From NCBI GenBank assembly GCA_008000375.1, contig SMOI01000489.1, forward strand, positions 1 through 20,946: DNA of 20,946 nt. The letters are read 5' to 3'. Origin of the DNA: Poteriospumella lacustris (lineage: Eukaryota > Sar > Chrysophyceae > Chromulinales > Dinobryaceae). The translations under genes were made by a program, and so were the position numbers. The notes under the pieces are model-generated. The model was not told the origin of the DNA and ran no database searches. It saw only the letters and a list, made by a program, of their open reading frames with translations. Positions 8,726-17,227 of this stretch are shown one piece after another. Position 1 is the first letter of the stretch. Each line of letters opens with the position of its first letter.

Positions 8726-9263
8726 ACACAATTATTAATAATTTAATTAATTAATTAATTAATAATTAATAAAGACAAAGAGACGATTGTCTCAGTTACG
8801 TTGAATAGTTTCATTTACGTTGAGTTTACGTTAAAGTTAAAATACAACACTGATACAGCAATGTATGAAAAACAAAATTTATCATCATCACTACTGCAAA
8901 ACATGATGGTGTAAGATCAGAGAAACGAAGAAGTGAAACCAAACAAGTCAGTATGTACAAGTAAGCCATAAGGTCTTATCACGACGACGATGGTACGATG
9001 ACGACGACGGCACGACGACGACGATGACACGACGACACGACGACGATGGCACGACGGGCAGCTCACTGCTGGAGAAGAAGTCGTGGTTCGTGGTTCGCTT
9101 TTCGGCAGCATAGAGCAGGCTCAGCGTTTGCCAGGCATCTGTTCACAGTTCAGGACGTCGCAAGAGTTCAAAATAATACAATCAGTTGGCACCGAAAGAC
9201 GTCTTGTTTGACACCTTGGGGTGGTGTTCAATCCGGAAGCCGCTCGCACATCGCCAGTCTCAC
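8726..9263. other. Palindrome spacer with AT-rich and GACGAC low-complexity tracts
   Basis: The unmatched centre of the inverted repeat starts with a TTAATTAA-type tract (8729-8773) and contains a run of ACG/GAC trinucleotides (about 8981-9056). It lies between two ORFs that point outwards, so it could act as a shared promoter region. No gene was recognised in it. Confidence 0.6.
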
Positions 9264-9960
9264 AAGTCAGCGATCGTGGAGCTTGCAGAGACAGTTCCAA
9301 ACATAAAGATGTGAGCATTTTTCTGAGTGGATAAGAACGTGAGTATGAAACAAGAATCCTCTCCAGTGGGGCCAACTTCAACATTGAAGTTGGCATGTTG
9401 AAGTTGCTAGGAGAGGGTTCCTTACGGAGGGTTATGGTAAATGAACTCATGTCAAATTTTTGCTTCGTTCACATTTTCGTTCTAATAGTTGCTTCGTACA
9501 GCTCGTATAGCTCTGCAAAGAGTCGACGATGAGCGTCGACAGAGTGATCGGCGAATTCGCCTTGTCTTCACAGGAACTTCAGACTGAATCCGCGATGGTC
9601 GCGTTCTCCACAAAGGACGCATTGGCAACAGGCAGCTCTTCTGGTAAGGACACGTGGTACCAGATAGTTTTATTCTCTTGTGCGATGGATCCCAGCGACG
9701 ATTCCAGCAATCGATCAACAGAAAAGCCTCAGTTTCAGGAGTCCCAGGATGTCCAGGAATCTGTATCATCATCGCATTCCGTCTGCTCCGGACCTGTTCA
9801 AGCCAGAGAAACGCTCCCGACCATAATCGGTTCGATTGTGCTTGTCTGTGTCTTCTGTATTTTTCACTCGTTTTGTAGATCATACCAGACCGATTGTGAA
9901 GCGATTGTAATTTTTTCGAAAATTTACGTAAATTTAAATTTCGACACTGTTCCGACAATG
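9264..9960. repeat. Right arm of large inverted repeat (~697 bp)
   Basis: Reverse complement of 8016-8725. The arm ends at CACTGTTCCGACAATG (to 9960), after which the two flanks are unrelated. It lacks the ~15 bases present upstream of the ATG in the left arm. Confidence 0.92.
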
Positions 9961-10005
9961 GTAAGGATACACGTATGTACGGAACGGATAATCCCACCGC
10001 TCTAA
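9529..10005 (+). CDS. Small Ser-rich one-pass membrane protein ORF, right palindrome copy
   Basis: This 158-aa ORF shares its first ~132 residues with the left-arm ORF (7918-8448), including the hydrophobic segment TIIGSIVLVCVFCIF. After the arm end at 9960 its tail is unrelated (MVRIHVCTERIIPPL). The start codon sits inside a GTCGACG-ATGAG-CGTCGAC mini-palindrome. The two copies are transcribed away from each other. No family is recognised, and the opposite strand is also open over 9482-9997, so a non-coding arm remains possible. Confidence 0.4.
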   Translation: MSVDRVIGEFALSSQELQTESAMVAFSTKDALATGSSSGKDTWYQIVLFSCAMDPSDDSSNRSTEKPQFQESQDVQESVSSSHSVCSGPVQARETLPTIIGSIVLVCVFCIFHSFCRSYQTDCEAIVIFSKIYVNLNFDTVPTMVRIHVCTERIIPPL

Positions 10006-11494
10006 AAGCTTCTTCGAACTAACAAACGCGAGAAAGCCTCCACCAGAATGTTAGTGCTCTCGACACGAGCGCGCAGCTTCCTCCAAGGTGATTCGGCAAG
10101 GAGAAAGAAGCGGCTTCTTTGCTATGAAGGACGAATCGCCACCCTCAGTACCAACGATAAATCAGCACAGAGATCATAAGCGATTAACCATGAAAGGGCG
10201 TCCAGAAATGTGCTTCATGATATGCGCGAAAATGATTGGGTCGCCAACGGTTCAGTTATTTCTCACCCATTAACGAGCAGACGGCGCTTCAAAAAAAGCC
10301 GCAGATAATCCTCACTCCTGGGAGATAATGCTCATTCATGGCCGCATGGAAGATCGTTCAACCACAGTGACTATTAACACGGGAGCATTCGAAAGTGAAA
10401 CAGGTCTTCGCTGTCTTTTCTGTGTTGTAGTGGGGTATGAACTCGTTCACAGCGAGTTGTTCAACAAGGTGCCACCGCAATCAAACCTTCCAAGAGAAGA
10501 AACGAAACAAGATTCTCTCTCAAATCCCTTCATTGGGGAATTTCCTTGCAACGTAGAGGGCATACAAGCGTCCTTATGTGATAAGCTATGGTTAATCTGA
10601 ATGGCGAGTGGTGGAGACGAAATGATAAGAAATGGAGAAGGTGAAATTATCTAGTGGCAAGTGATGGTAATTCAGTGCCGATGGTGCTAAAACGTTTGAT
10701 CTACAGCTAATAGTTCGCTTCCAGGAACGTATCCCGATCGTAGTAAATAGTTCTATTACATGAAAGATAATGTGACTCGATAGTCGTCATTAATGTGCAG
10801 AGATTTCGAGCAAAAACAATTGGTCTTCTTTTTTCGTCTTTTTTTCGATGGGAAGTCTTTGACTATGAACATTGGCATCTTCAATATGAATACATATCGC
10901 AGATGATATAGCAAGAAATGAAATCACCATTGATGCATGATATGATCGTTTTTTGAGCGATGAACTGTCTCACCATCGCAGCCAATCTTGATGGGTTTCG
11001 TGAAGCTGTTTCCGCGCGTTCCTTGGAATTCAGTGTTTCACCTTGTTTCACAATCATGCGCTTCTGGACGCCCACTTTGGGCCCCATATTAGTGATCAGA
11101 TTCGTAAAGGATCTACTTTTTCCACTGTGGTTCTCCCGCGAAGCCCCGTCTCACCCAGACATGCGCTGGCTGGACTTTCTCCCACTCACAATCCAGAAGT
11201 CGGGAAACATCACCGAATTGTTCAAGCATTCGCCGTCGAGAACATTCAATTAATCAATTTACTATCGGTTGGTGACAGGTGACAGAATGACATGATTCTG
11301 GCCAAGATACATATGGGTCTCGGAACATGTTGTTGCTCTAGAGCTACAACTCCACTCGAGTTGTTGCCATAGCCACGCAAAAACGGTGGTCTATGTGATG
11401 ATCATGACCATGTGATGATCAGCTGCTCCTGTGCAGCCCAGCTATGGAAACGACCACAAGATAGTGGAATGCACAAATGTGGTAGCTTGATTTC
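10006..11494. other. Long intergenic stretch, no gene recognised
   Basis: Open frames up to ~97 codons occur (10328-10600, 10960-11253, 11043-11282) but overlap in different frames and show no family motif, signal or membrane segment. Nothing repeat-like was found apart from T-rich runs around 10828-10852. Confidence 0.4.
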
Positions 11495-11515
11495 ACCCTA
11501 ACCCTACCCTAACCC
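11495..11515. promoter_or_regulatory. CCCTAA-type telomere-like motif just upstream of a TATA box
   Basis: Three CCCTAA/CCCTA units in a row lie 7 bases before TATATATA. This could be an interstitial telomere scrap or a telobox-type promoter element (known upstream of translation-related genes in plants and others). The placement next to the TATA favours a promoter role, but this is inference. Confidence 0.45.
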
Positions 11516-11522
11516 AATATCT

Positions 11523-11530
11523 TATATATA
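11523..11530 (+). promoter_or_regulatory. TATA-box candidate (TATATATA)
   Basis: A perfect TATATATA lies about 130 bases before the first good 5' splice site of the candidate transcript at 11531-12156 and directly after the CCCTAA motif. No experimental start is known. Confidence 0.4.
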
Positions 11531-12156
11531 ATTGCCAAACCAAAAGTAGCCGTTTTCTGTGGTGCAACGCTTAAACAAAACGCCATTTCATCAACGAGAC
11601 GCGTTTTCGGTCGTCTCCCACCTCACTTCAACATCAAACCAACACAAGCCGTCGCAAAGCAGGTAAGCAATTTTATCTTACCTTTGCACCTGCAGACCTT
11701 TCATCTGTAGGGCCGTTTCGTCTTCGATCGTGTGCCTTGCCTGTTCGCTCACTCCTGTGCATGTGTTTGCAGCTGATCATTCGTACACGGCCACGATCCG
11801 TTGCACCCGGGTTGCACCTGAACAGCTATTTGGCAGCCAATAGGTAAGGCCATTTCAATGCTGTTTTACCTAATGCTGTTTTACTGCTTATTGGAAAGGT
11901 GTAACGTACATTCATTTATAGCAACTTCTTCATGAGCAGACCCACGCGGCAGCGCCAGCGGTCACCAAGGTATATTGGACATGACGTTGGAAAGAAAGAA
12001 GCCATATACCTACGTGTAACGAGTCCGCTACGGGATTTCAACATATGGAAAGCTTCCGCTTTCTGGTTGGCTCAAGGGTATTTAAAACCAAAGCAAAGCC
12101 GGAAGGCGTGCACCACAGTTCAAAGAAAGATTGAATATGTAAAATTTCATACATAA
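11531..12156 (+). CDS. Candidate spliced gene: two 5' exons plus a 74-codon ORF
   Basis: Two textbook introns are proposed: 11663-11772 (AAGCAG|GTAAGC to GTTTGCAG|CTG) and 11844-11921 (AATAG|GTAAGG to TTTATAG|CAAC). Joining the three pieces leaves one frame open from the TATA region to TAA at 12154-12156, across both junctions. No ATG is in that frame before 11932, so the first exons would be 5' UTR, or translation starts upstream in an unseen exon. The ORF from 11932 reads MSRPTRQRQRSPRYIGHDV and is basic; no family is recognised. A further 5' splice site may lie at 11969/11970 (CCAAG|GTATAT). Splice sites are seen; gene reality is inferred. Confidence 0.35.
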
Positions 12157-12287
12157 ACAAAAAGTTAATACGTTAAAAAGAAAGTTGACACTCGAAAGAG
12201 TGCCATGACACCTCAACAGGAAAAATAAAGTGCCACGACATTTCAGGAACAATATAAGGGAAAACTAAAATGAAAACAAAAAAACGA

Positions 12288-12550
12288 GTGGCACCTTGGT
12301 ATGGAACGCCAAACGCGACATAAAACCACATTTTTGTTTTGGGGGAGTCTGGGAAATTATTACTATTTTTGGTGTGGGAAAATATATTGTTTTCTCGCTG
12401 ATTGAGGACTTGAAACTTCAGTCCGATTTGAATCGGAAGCAAATGGCAGCGCCGATGGTTTGTAAATGATCAAACAAATAAACTTCTATTGTGATGAGTG
12501 TGTCTATTAGCGCTGAAGACAGTGAAGAATTGCATCACAGGGTTACCGTT
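12288..12550. repeat. Left long inverted arm of a TIR element (~263 bp)
   Basis: Reverse complement of 13698-13966 with scattered substitutions and small indels (roughly nine bases in ten alike by eye). Its inner end reads GGGTTACCGTT followed by TA (12551-12552). Its outer end fades at GGCACC. The arm contains TTCCGATTCAAATCGGA, a small palindrome. Confidence 0.85.
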
Positions 12551-13089
12551 TAGGTAGTCGTGCACCATTGTGGCGGTTGAAATGGCGGTTTTGAGCCGTT
12601 TCAGAAAATTGGTTTTCGATGCTAACTTTACAGGTGGATTTATCAACAACCTGCGGCATTCCCACTGTGATGAAATAAATGATCGATGGCACAGACGTTG
12701 TGCTCCTCGTTACATAAATTGTTTGAAATAAAAAGTGAAGGACGACCTGTCGAAGTCCTGGTTGGGCCAACTGGCCCTTGGTTTATCCACGGTGAGTGTC
12801 TATACTCCATGTGGCTTGTTGTCTTTTACTTGTAGCTTGTTGTCTTTATTGATGCATATCAAGTTTACCGTGACGTTAATTACTCGTGACCAAAACGCAG
12901 TTTTGTATGTTAAATGTTAATTTTGTAATATAGGTATGAACATTAATGTTGTAGACACCGATCGACTTGACATCACCAATCGTCGCCTAATTTGACGGTT
13001 AATGAAAACCGCCATTTCGCCGAAAAAGCGTCAGTCGCCACTGAAAAAAACCGCCACAATGGTGCACGACTTCCTACCGCCTGTCGCGA

Positions 13090-13457
13090 ATGCAATGGAA
13101 GAACATTGCGGCATTCGAACGAGTGAATTTGAAATGGCTGGAGCGTTGGCGAAACCAGGTCCACTTTGTAGATCCTGTTGCCAATATCACCGAAGACCAA
13201 CTCGACGAAAAGGTAGAATCTCTGATTGACACCATGCATCATCGAGGCCAACGATTTGTATGGTCATTGTGTGAAGCCTCCTTGGGAGGTCGCATTCGAC
13301 TCCACGATATTCGCGATGCCATCCTTCGCGTCGATCCTCGTGATCCATCGTCGCGGAAAGATAGTACCGTCGTTTGATTCGACACGAGTACGCGGTTCAG
13401 GGACCTATGCATTTGTGGCACGCTGATGGAAACCACAGGTTAGTTCATTACAACTGA
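13090..13457 (+). pseudogene. Integrase-core (DDE) transposase fragment
   Basis: From 13090 the frame reads a Trp-rich helical region, then ITEDQLDEKVESLIDTMHH and GGRIRLHDIRDAILRVDP. This is the helix pattern that precedes the catalytic core in eukaryotic integrase-core transposases. The frame stops at TGA near 13375. In a neighbouring frame (13371-13457) the start of the core follows: YAVQGPMHLWHADGNHRLV, matching the family signature GP..LWH.DG.HKL in which the Asp is the first catalytic acidic residue. The sequence is lost after this, so the second Asp and the Glu are absent. It is therefore a frameshifted, truncated relic. The family (uncharacterised rve-like, IS3-like eukaryotic elements) is inferred from the motif. 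Upstream, a basic stretch in another frame (13002 onward) may be remains of its N-terminus. Confidence 0.6.
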
Positions 13458-13637
13458 AATGGCCGAAGGTGCATAAAATTAGTCAAATTCTCTCTATAAT
13501 AGAAAATGATGAAATTGATTCATCAGATGCGAAATAGTTCCGAAGCAATCACTGAGTGATCAAAAAGGCGTTTGTTTTTTCAAGTTTGTTGTTGCCGTCT
13601 CTAATTCTCAAAATATCCAGCCTTTTTTGCTTCATTA

Positions 13638-13664
13638 GATGACACGAATAGCATTCGTGTCATC
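13638..13664. repeat. 12-bp perfect hairpin, 3-nt loop
   Basis: GATGACACGAAT, loop AGC, then the exact reverse complement. It lies between the transposase relic and the right inverted arm. Confidence 0.85.
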
Positions 13665-13697
13665 GCATTTCTTCCATTGCATTCGCGACATGCGGTA

Positions 13698-13966
13698 AAC
13701 GGTAACCCTTTGATGCAATACTTCACTGTCTTCAGCGCTAATAGACACACGCATCGCAATAGTAGTATATTTGTTTGTTCATTTACAAACCATCGGTGCT
13801 GCCATTTGCTTCCGATTCAAATCGGACTGAAGTTTCAAGTCCTCAAGCGGAAAAATAATACTTTTCCCACACCAAAAATAAATGTATTTTCCCAGACTCC
13901 CCCAAAACAAAAATATGGTTTTATGTCGCGTTTGGCGTTCCATAAGATGGTGCCAAAGCATACATT
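13698..13966. repeat. Right long inverted arm of a TIR element (~269 bp)
   Basis: This is the inverted partner of 12288-12550. It starts AACGGTAACCC directly after TA (13696-13697). The sequence inside of the TA (13669-13695) is the reverse complement of transposase bases 13077-13103. The sequence inside the left arm matches the preceding transposase bases, 13038-13074. Both arms therefore abut the same TA (13075-13076) of a transposase copy. Confidence 0.85.
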
Positions 13967-14024
13967 AAATTGTGTGGCGCAAGTTCTATTTACAAATTTA
14001 CAAATTAATATATGAACTTATATC

Positions 14025-14322
14025 AATGGACAAAAAGTATAAAGACTTACAACTCAAATTAAAAAGGGTCGAACACGAATTAGACGAAGCTAAGTTACTC
14101 AATGAGGAATTAACGATAAAAATGAAAGATCTTAAGCGAACGTATAGATATAACATCTCATCGACGATCTGGCTTGGGAAACAGCCAAAGTTGCGAGACG
14201 TGGGCGAAAGCCACTTAGGAGCAACACGGAAGTTGCCGTACATGCGGGGTTGCTCTCATGTGGAACACATTGTTCCGCACGGCAGATTCAGGTGTGAAAA
14301 ATACATCCTTTCGCCTCTTTGA
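14025..14322 (+). CDS. Short coiled-coil (leucine-zipper-like) ORF
   Basis: From ATG at 14025 the first ~38 residues have a strict 3-4 heptad: hydrophobic residues at 5, 8, 12, 15, 19, 22, 29, 33, 36, with an Asn at position 26, as often seen in the a-position of dimeric zippers. The stretch begins MDKKYKDLQLKLKRVEHELD. The rest of the 98-aa frame (to TGA at 14320-14322) is unremarkable and may be past a splice site. The upstream frame is open but lacks a further ATG or a clear basic DNA-binding region. It may be a fragment of a larger gene broken by the adjacent repeat element. Codon use is AT-rich compared with the LRR gene. Confidence 0.35.
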
Positions 14323-14584
14323 AAGGAACCACCCAATATTCTCACGTAGTCTACATGCAAGAAACGCAAGGCAGCAGATGAAAGCAGCTGCCACGGATCT
14401 CCTGCGGACATTTAAGAACGGTTGGGCGATCTCCTGCAGACATTGGAAAAAGCGAACTGTTCCTGCACTCTGAACCGCCTACGACTACTTCACCAGTCGC
14501 AAATCTCCGCCAAAGACTTCAAACGATGACCAAGAAGGACTGCATTGAATCCCAAAATGTTTCGAGAAACTGAACCATCCTTGC

Positions 14585-14790
14585 ATTGATTTTATCGATA
14601 TTGTCATGTCATGTTTTGGTCCTCCATCGCAGCCCACGTGATGATGATATTGAAACTACATTGATTTCATCGATATAGCCATAATGATTTTATGTTCCTC
14701 CGTCACAGCCTATGGGACGATGCCACCGAAACTGCTATGATTTCATCCGTATTGCCACAATGAATTTATGTTGCTCCGTCAATACCCATT
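14585..14790. repeat. Imperfect ~76-bp tandem repeat, about 2.7 copies
   Basis: Units start at 14585, 14660 and ~14736. Each has TTGATTTCATCGATAT-like start, then ATGATTTTATGTTCCTCC and a CAGCC...GATG...GAAACT end. Copies differ by substitutions. No coding frame was recognised through them. Confidence 0.75.
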
Positions 14791-15060
14791 AGAAAAAACA
14801 TATTTGTAAGTCATTAAGAAGAAATAAATCCATATCCCAAGCCGGGAAGAGTTTTTCTGAGTCGATTAAGTTGCAGAAAGGCCCCTGGATCGTGAATGTG
14901 CAAGATATCCAAGCATACCCACACTCAGCTATGACCCACCGGCAGCGTCCAATCACATTAAAAGATGGTTTGCACATTTCATGACTTAGGAGGAGCAAAC
15001 CCTTTGATGAAATCATATTAATGGTACACGAAATGGTCACTCGAAAAAACGTTCCACTTA

Positions 15061-15265
15061 CTGCGTTTCTTGCCTCTTTTGACACAAACAGGCCGACCGA
15101 TGACCGAAAAAATTGAGTGAGGCCAACAAGTGACAAACATGTGACAAACATGTGAACAAAAGTGACAGACATTGACGATTTTTGAGTGGCAAATGTCGCG
15201 TGTCGGCCGACAATGTTTCGGTCGTCGGTCGGCCTGTTTGTTCTCAAATGAGGCAAGAAACACAG
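15061..15265. repeat. Foldback hairpin, ~50-bp arms, 105-bp loop
   Basis: 15061-15110 and 15216-15265 are inverted copies with only a few differences (shared core AACAGGCCGACCGA). The loop has repeated TGACAAACATG words (15129-15155). Possibly a small foldback/MITE; no target duplication was confirmed. Confidence 0.7.
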
Positions 15266-15331
15266 TAAAGATACATCGCCCAAAAACTGTATCGCCTCCA
15301 TCCCAGTGCGTGACGCGCACTGTTCCGACGG

Positions 15332-15396
15332 ACGCCGCGCTGCGCCGCGCGCGGCGAGGGCCTTGACGCGCCGCGCGCGCGCGCCGCGCTGCGAAG
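15332..15396. repeat. GC-only low-complexity block with alternating CG
   Basis: GCCGCGCTGCG occurs at both ends of a block with a long alternating CGCGCGCGCG core (about 15367-15389). It is much more GC-rich than its flanks, CpG-dense and Z-DNA-prone. Confidence 0.8.
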
Positions 15397-15447
15397 CGAA
15401 TTGATTGAGAAGGCCTTTAGGGGGTGTGGGGGAACCAAGTTTCGTGG

Positions 15448-15448
<1 letters not shown>

Positions 15449-15496
<48 letters not shown>

Positions 15497-15497
15497 G
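15449..15497. repeat. (GTCT)n microsatellite, ~12 units
   Basis: An uninterrupted GTCT run, ending at CTGCCC. It is open in several frames and explains apparent repeat peptides on both strands. Confidence 0.95.
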
Positions 15498-16000
15498 CCC
15501 ATGTTCCATCGACATGGAATGTTCAATGTCTGCATGTTCTCGAAGCTTCTTGAGTATTTGCAGCAATTGAGGATCATGCCGAGTAAGTCACAATCTAAGT
15601 TAAGGTTGAACAACACAACACGGCCAATTCTGGAAGGCAATACATCCATGGAGTTTTCATCATAGCACGACTTCTTTGCTGCAAACGACAGGCAAACGTA
15701 TGAGCTTTGCGTCCCAGTGCCGCGAAAAGTAGTTCCAAATTAGGACACCCTCTTCCTATAGCGCAGCAACCTAGTTTGTAATAACCATACTGATGAAAAC
15801 CGAAAGAATACTTCAGTGGTCAGCTTGAAAGCGGGGATAGTCGAGGTCTTCTTTGATCAACATCAGTTTCGTAAATCCGATGGAAAACCATCAATTGGGT
15901 GGAGAAGACGTTGGAAAAACAAGCGAGTATAGTATCATGATATACAATCGACTTCAATAATTGTCCGGGTTACACACTTGTTAGGCGATAGAAGAGAGTG
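15498..16000. other. Intergenic, no gene recognised
   Basis: Ordinary mixed-composition sequence. No supported gene, RNA or repeat was seen. Confidence 0.4.
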
Positions 16001-17227
16001 GGTAAAGAGGACGATAGAGAGTCCGAGGACGGCTGTTGTCAAATACGTTCCCCAAAGCTGCACGGCGGTGTGCCGTTTCCTCTTGTGTCGGTCGCAGCAT
16101 GGCAGCATCGCAGCATCGCAGCAGCCATCATAGCACCATCCTCGATGTCATCGATGGTCCTGGTGCCTCAACTGGCCACAACAACGAATACGACGTCTCC
16201 GCCGCCGCCAATCCGAGAACAGCGCCGCCAATGAGCGATCTGCAGCTGTCGCGACCGCCATTGAATCACAATCGCCGCTGCAACTCAACAATTTGGTACT
16301 TGCTGCGCCTTGTTTTCAATGTTTGTCCACTGTCGGTCGCTCAAGGAACCACCGCGAGTGCAGCTGGAACGCCGTGAGAGTCTGTCGAGCGAACATCGCT
16401 ACATCTGTCGCTTAGGCTGTGGTAAGCACAGGAAGCCGTACACGCTGATTGGCGACGATGCGGTTGACCGTAGCGCGGCGCTGAGCCAGCGGCAGCGCGG
16501 CCAGCGGCTCCGCCGACGCGTCTTCTGCTGTCGCAGCTGAGCTCGGAGCAATGCAAGCTGCGAGCCATTGACACATCCAACGGCACAGCAGTCGAAGAAG
16601 CGGTCTACACAGCCGTCCGGGTGGCACAGCGCTCCGAGCGGCCGCCCATCGTCGCAGCCATCGGTGTTTCCATCGTTGCAGATGCAGTATCCCAACGGCG
16701 AAGCCGTCGAGTGGTCCATCGTCGCAGCCGAGCGCGCAACGTAGCGGCCAACTAATCGCGAACGTGCTGAACGATACGCTGCAGCCCATCCCAGAGCACA
16801 TGTTCCAATGACGACCAACGGCAAACAAACGGGGTCAGTGCGACGACGGTGCATGCGCTACGCAACGAGGCAGCGCCAGCTCGGAGGCATGACGAGTCCC
16901 AGTTCGTGGCAAAAGTGGCAGAGCGTCACACAAACCGGTGCTGTGCTTATGCTCACGAAAGGCGTCGTCGAGCTGATCGTGCGCGCGAGGCTGCACAATC
17001 CACTCTTCGGGGCAAACAGCGCGGGACCAGTTGCCGATGACACCGTGGACGACCCGAGTACTTTGGGTACACAGTATGGAACGAACCCCCCCCCACGCCG
17101 CGCCACCAGATGCTATCGAAAGTCGGATAATACGAAACGCCTATTGCTGATGGCCCTATTATCCTTGTCGTTACTCCAGCAGTCGTTTCCTCGAGGCCCA
17201 CCACTGCACAACGACCCTCCCAATTTG
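16001..17227. other. GC-rich block with protein-like fragments in several frames (possible decayed gene)
   Basis: This block is GC-rich and CAGC/CGTCGCAG-rich, unlike its flanks. On the plus strand, protein-like pieces sit in different frames: ESQSPLQLNNLVLAAPCFQC (about 16267-16326), VEEAVYTAVRVAQRSERPPI (~16580-16650) ending at TAA 16753-16755, MQYPNGEAVEWSIVAAERAT (16682-16741) ending at TAG, and a longer frame 16808-17245. On the minus strand a Cys/Asp/Gly-rich frame (16854-16399) has NDGNTDGCDDG. GT-AG pairs such as CTGTG|GTAAGC (near 16421) exist, but no joint gave one consistent frame. It could be a pseudogene, a multi-exon gene, or GC-driven open frames. The strand is not decided. Confidence 0.3.

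Noticed and set aside
8986-9111. Ser/Arg-rich ORFs over the GACGAC tract
   Set aside because: Low-complexity trinucleotide repeat read in several frames.
11043-11282. 80-codon ORF with fairly protein-like sequence
   Set aside because: Length is expected by chance, it overlaps another open frame, and no motif was recognised.
11495-11515. Chromosome end
   Set aside because: Only three CCCTAA-type units with ordinary sequence on both sides; at most an interstitial or promoter motif.
14322-14514. Possible last exon after CTCCTGCAG (14441) continuing the coiled coil
   Set aside because: The available upstream donor (GCGAAC|GTATAG) is in the wrong phase to join the protein-like frame.
15405-15665. 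ORF with CLSVCLSV repeats
   Set aside because: It is the (GTCT)n microsatellite in translation.
16399-16854. Cys/Asp/Gly-rich minus-strand ORF as an EGF- or calcium-binding-like protein
   Set aside because: No proper cysteine spacing of a known domain; the pattern follows from repeated CATCGTCGCAG words, and the plus strand is equally open.
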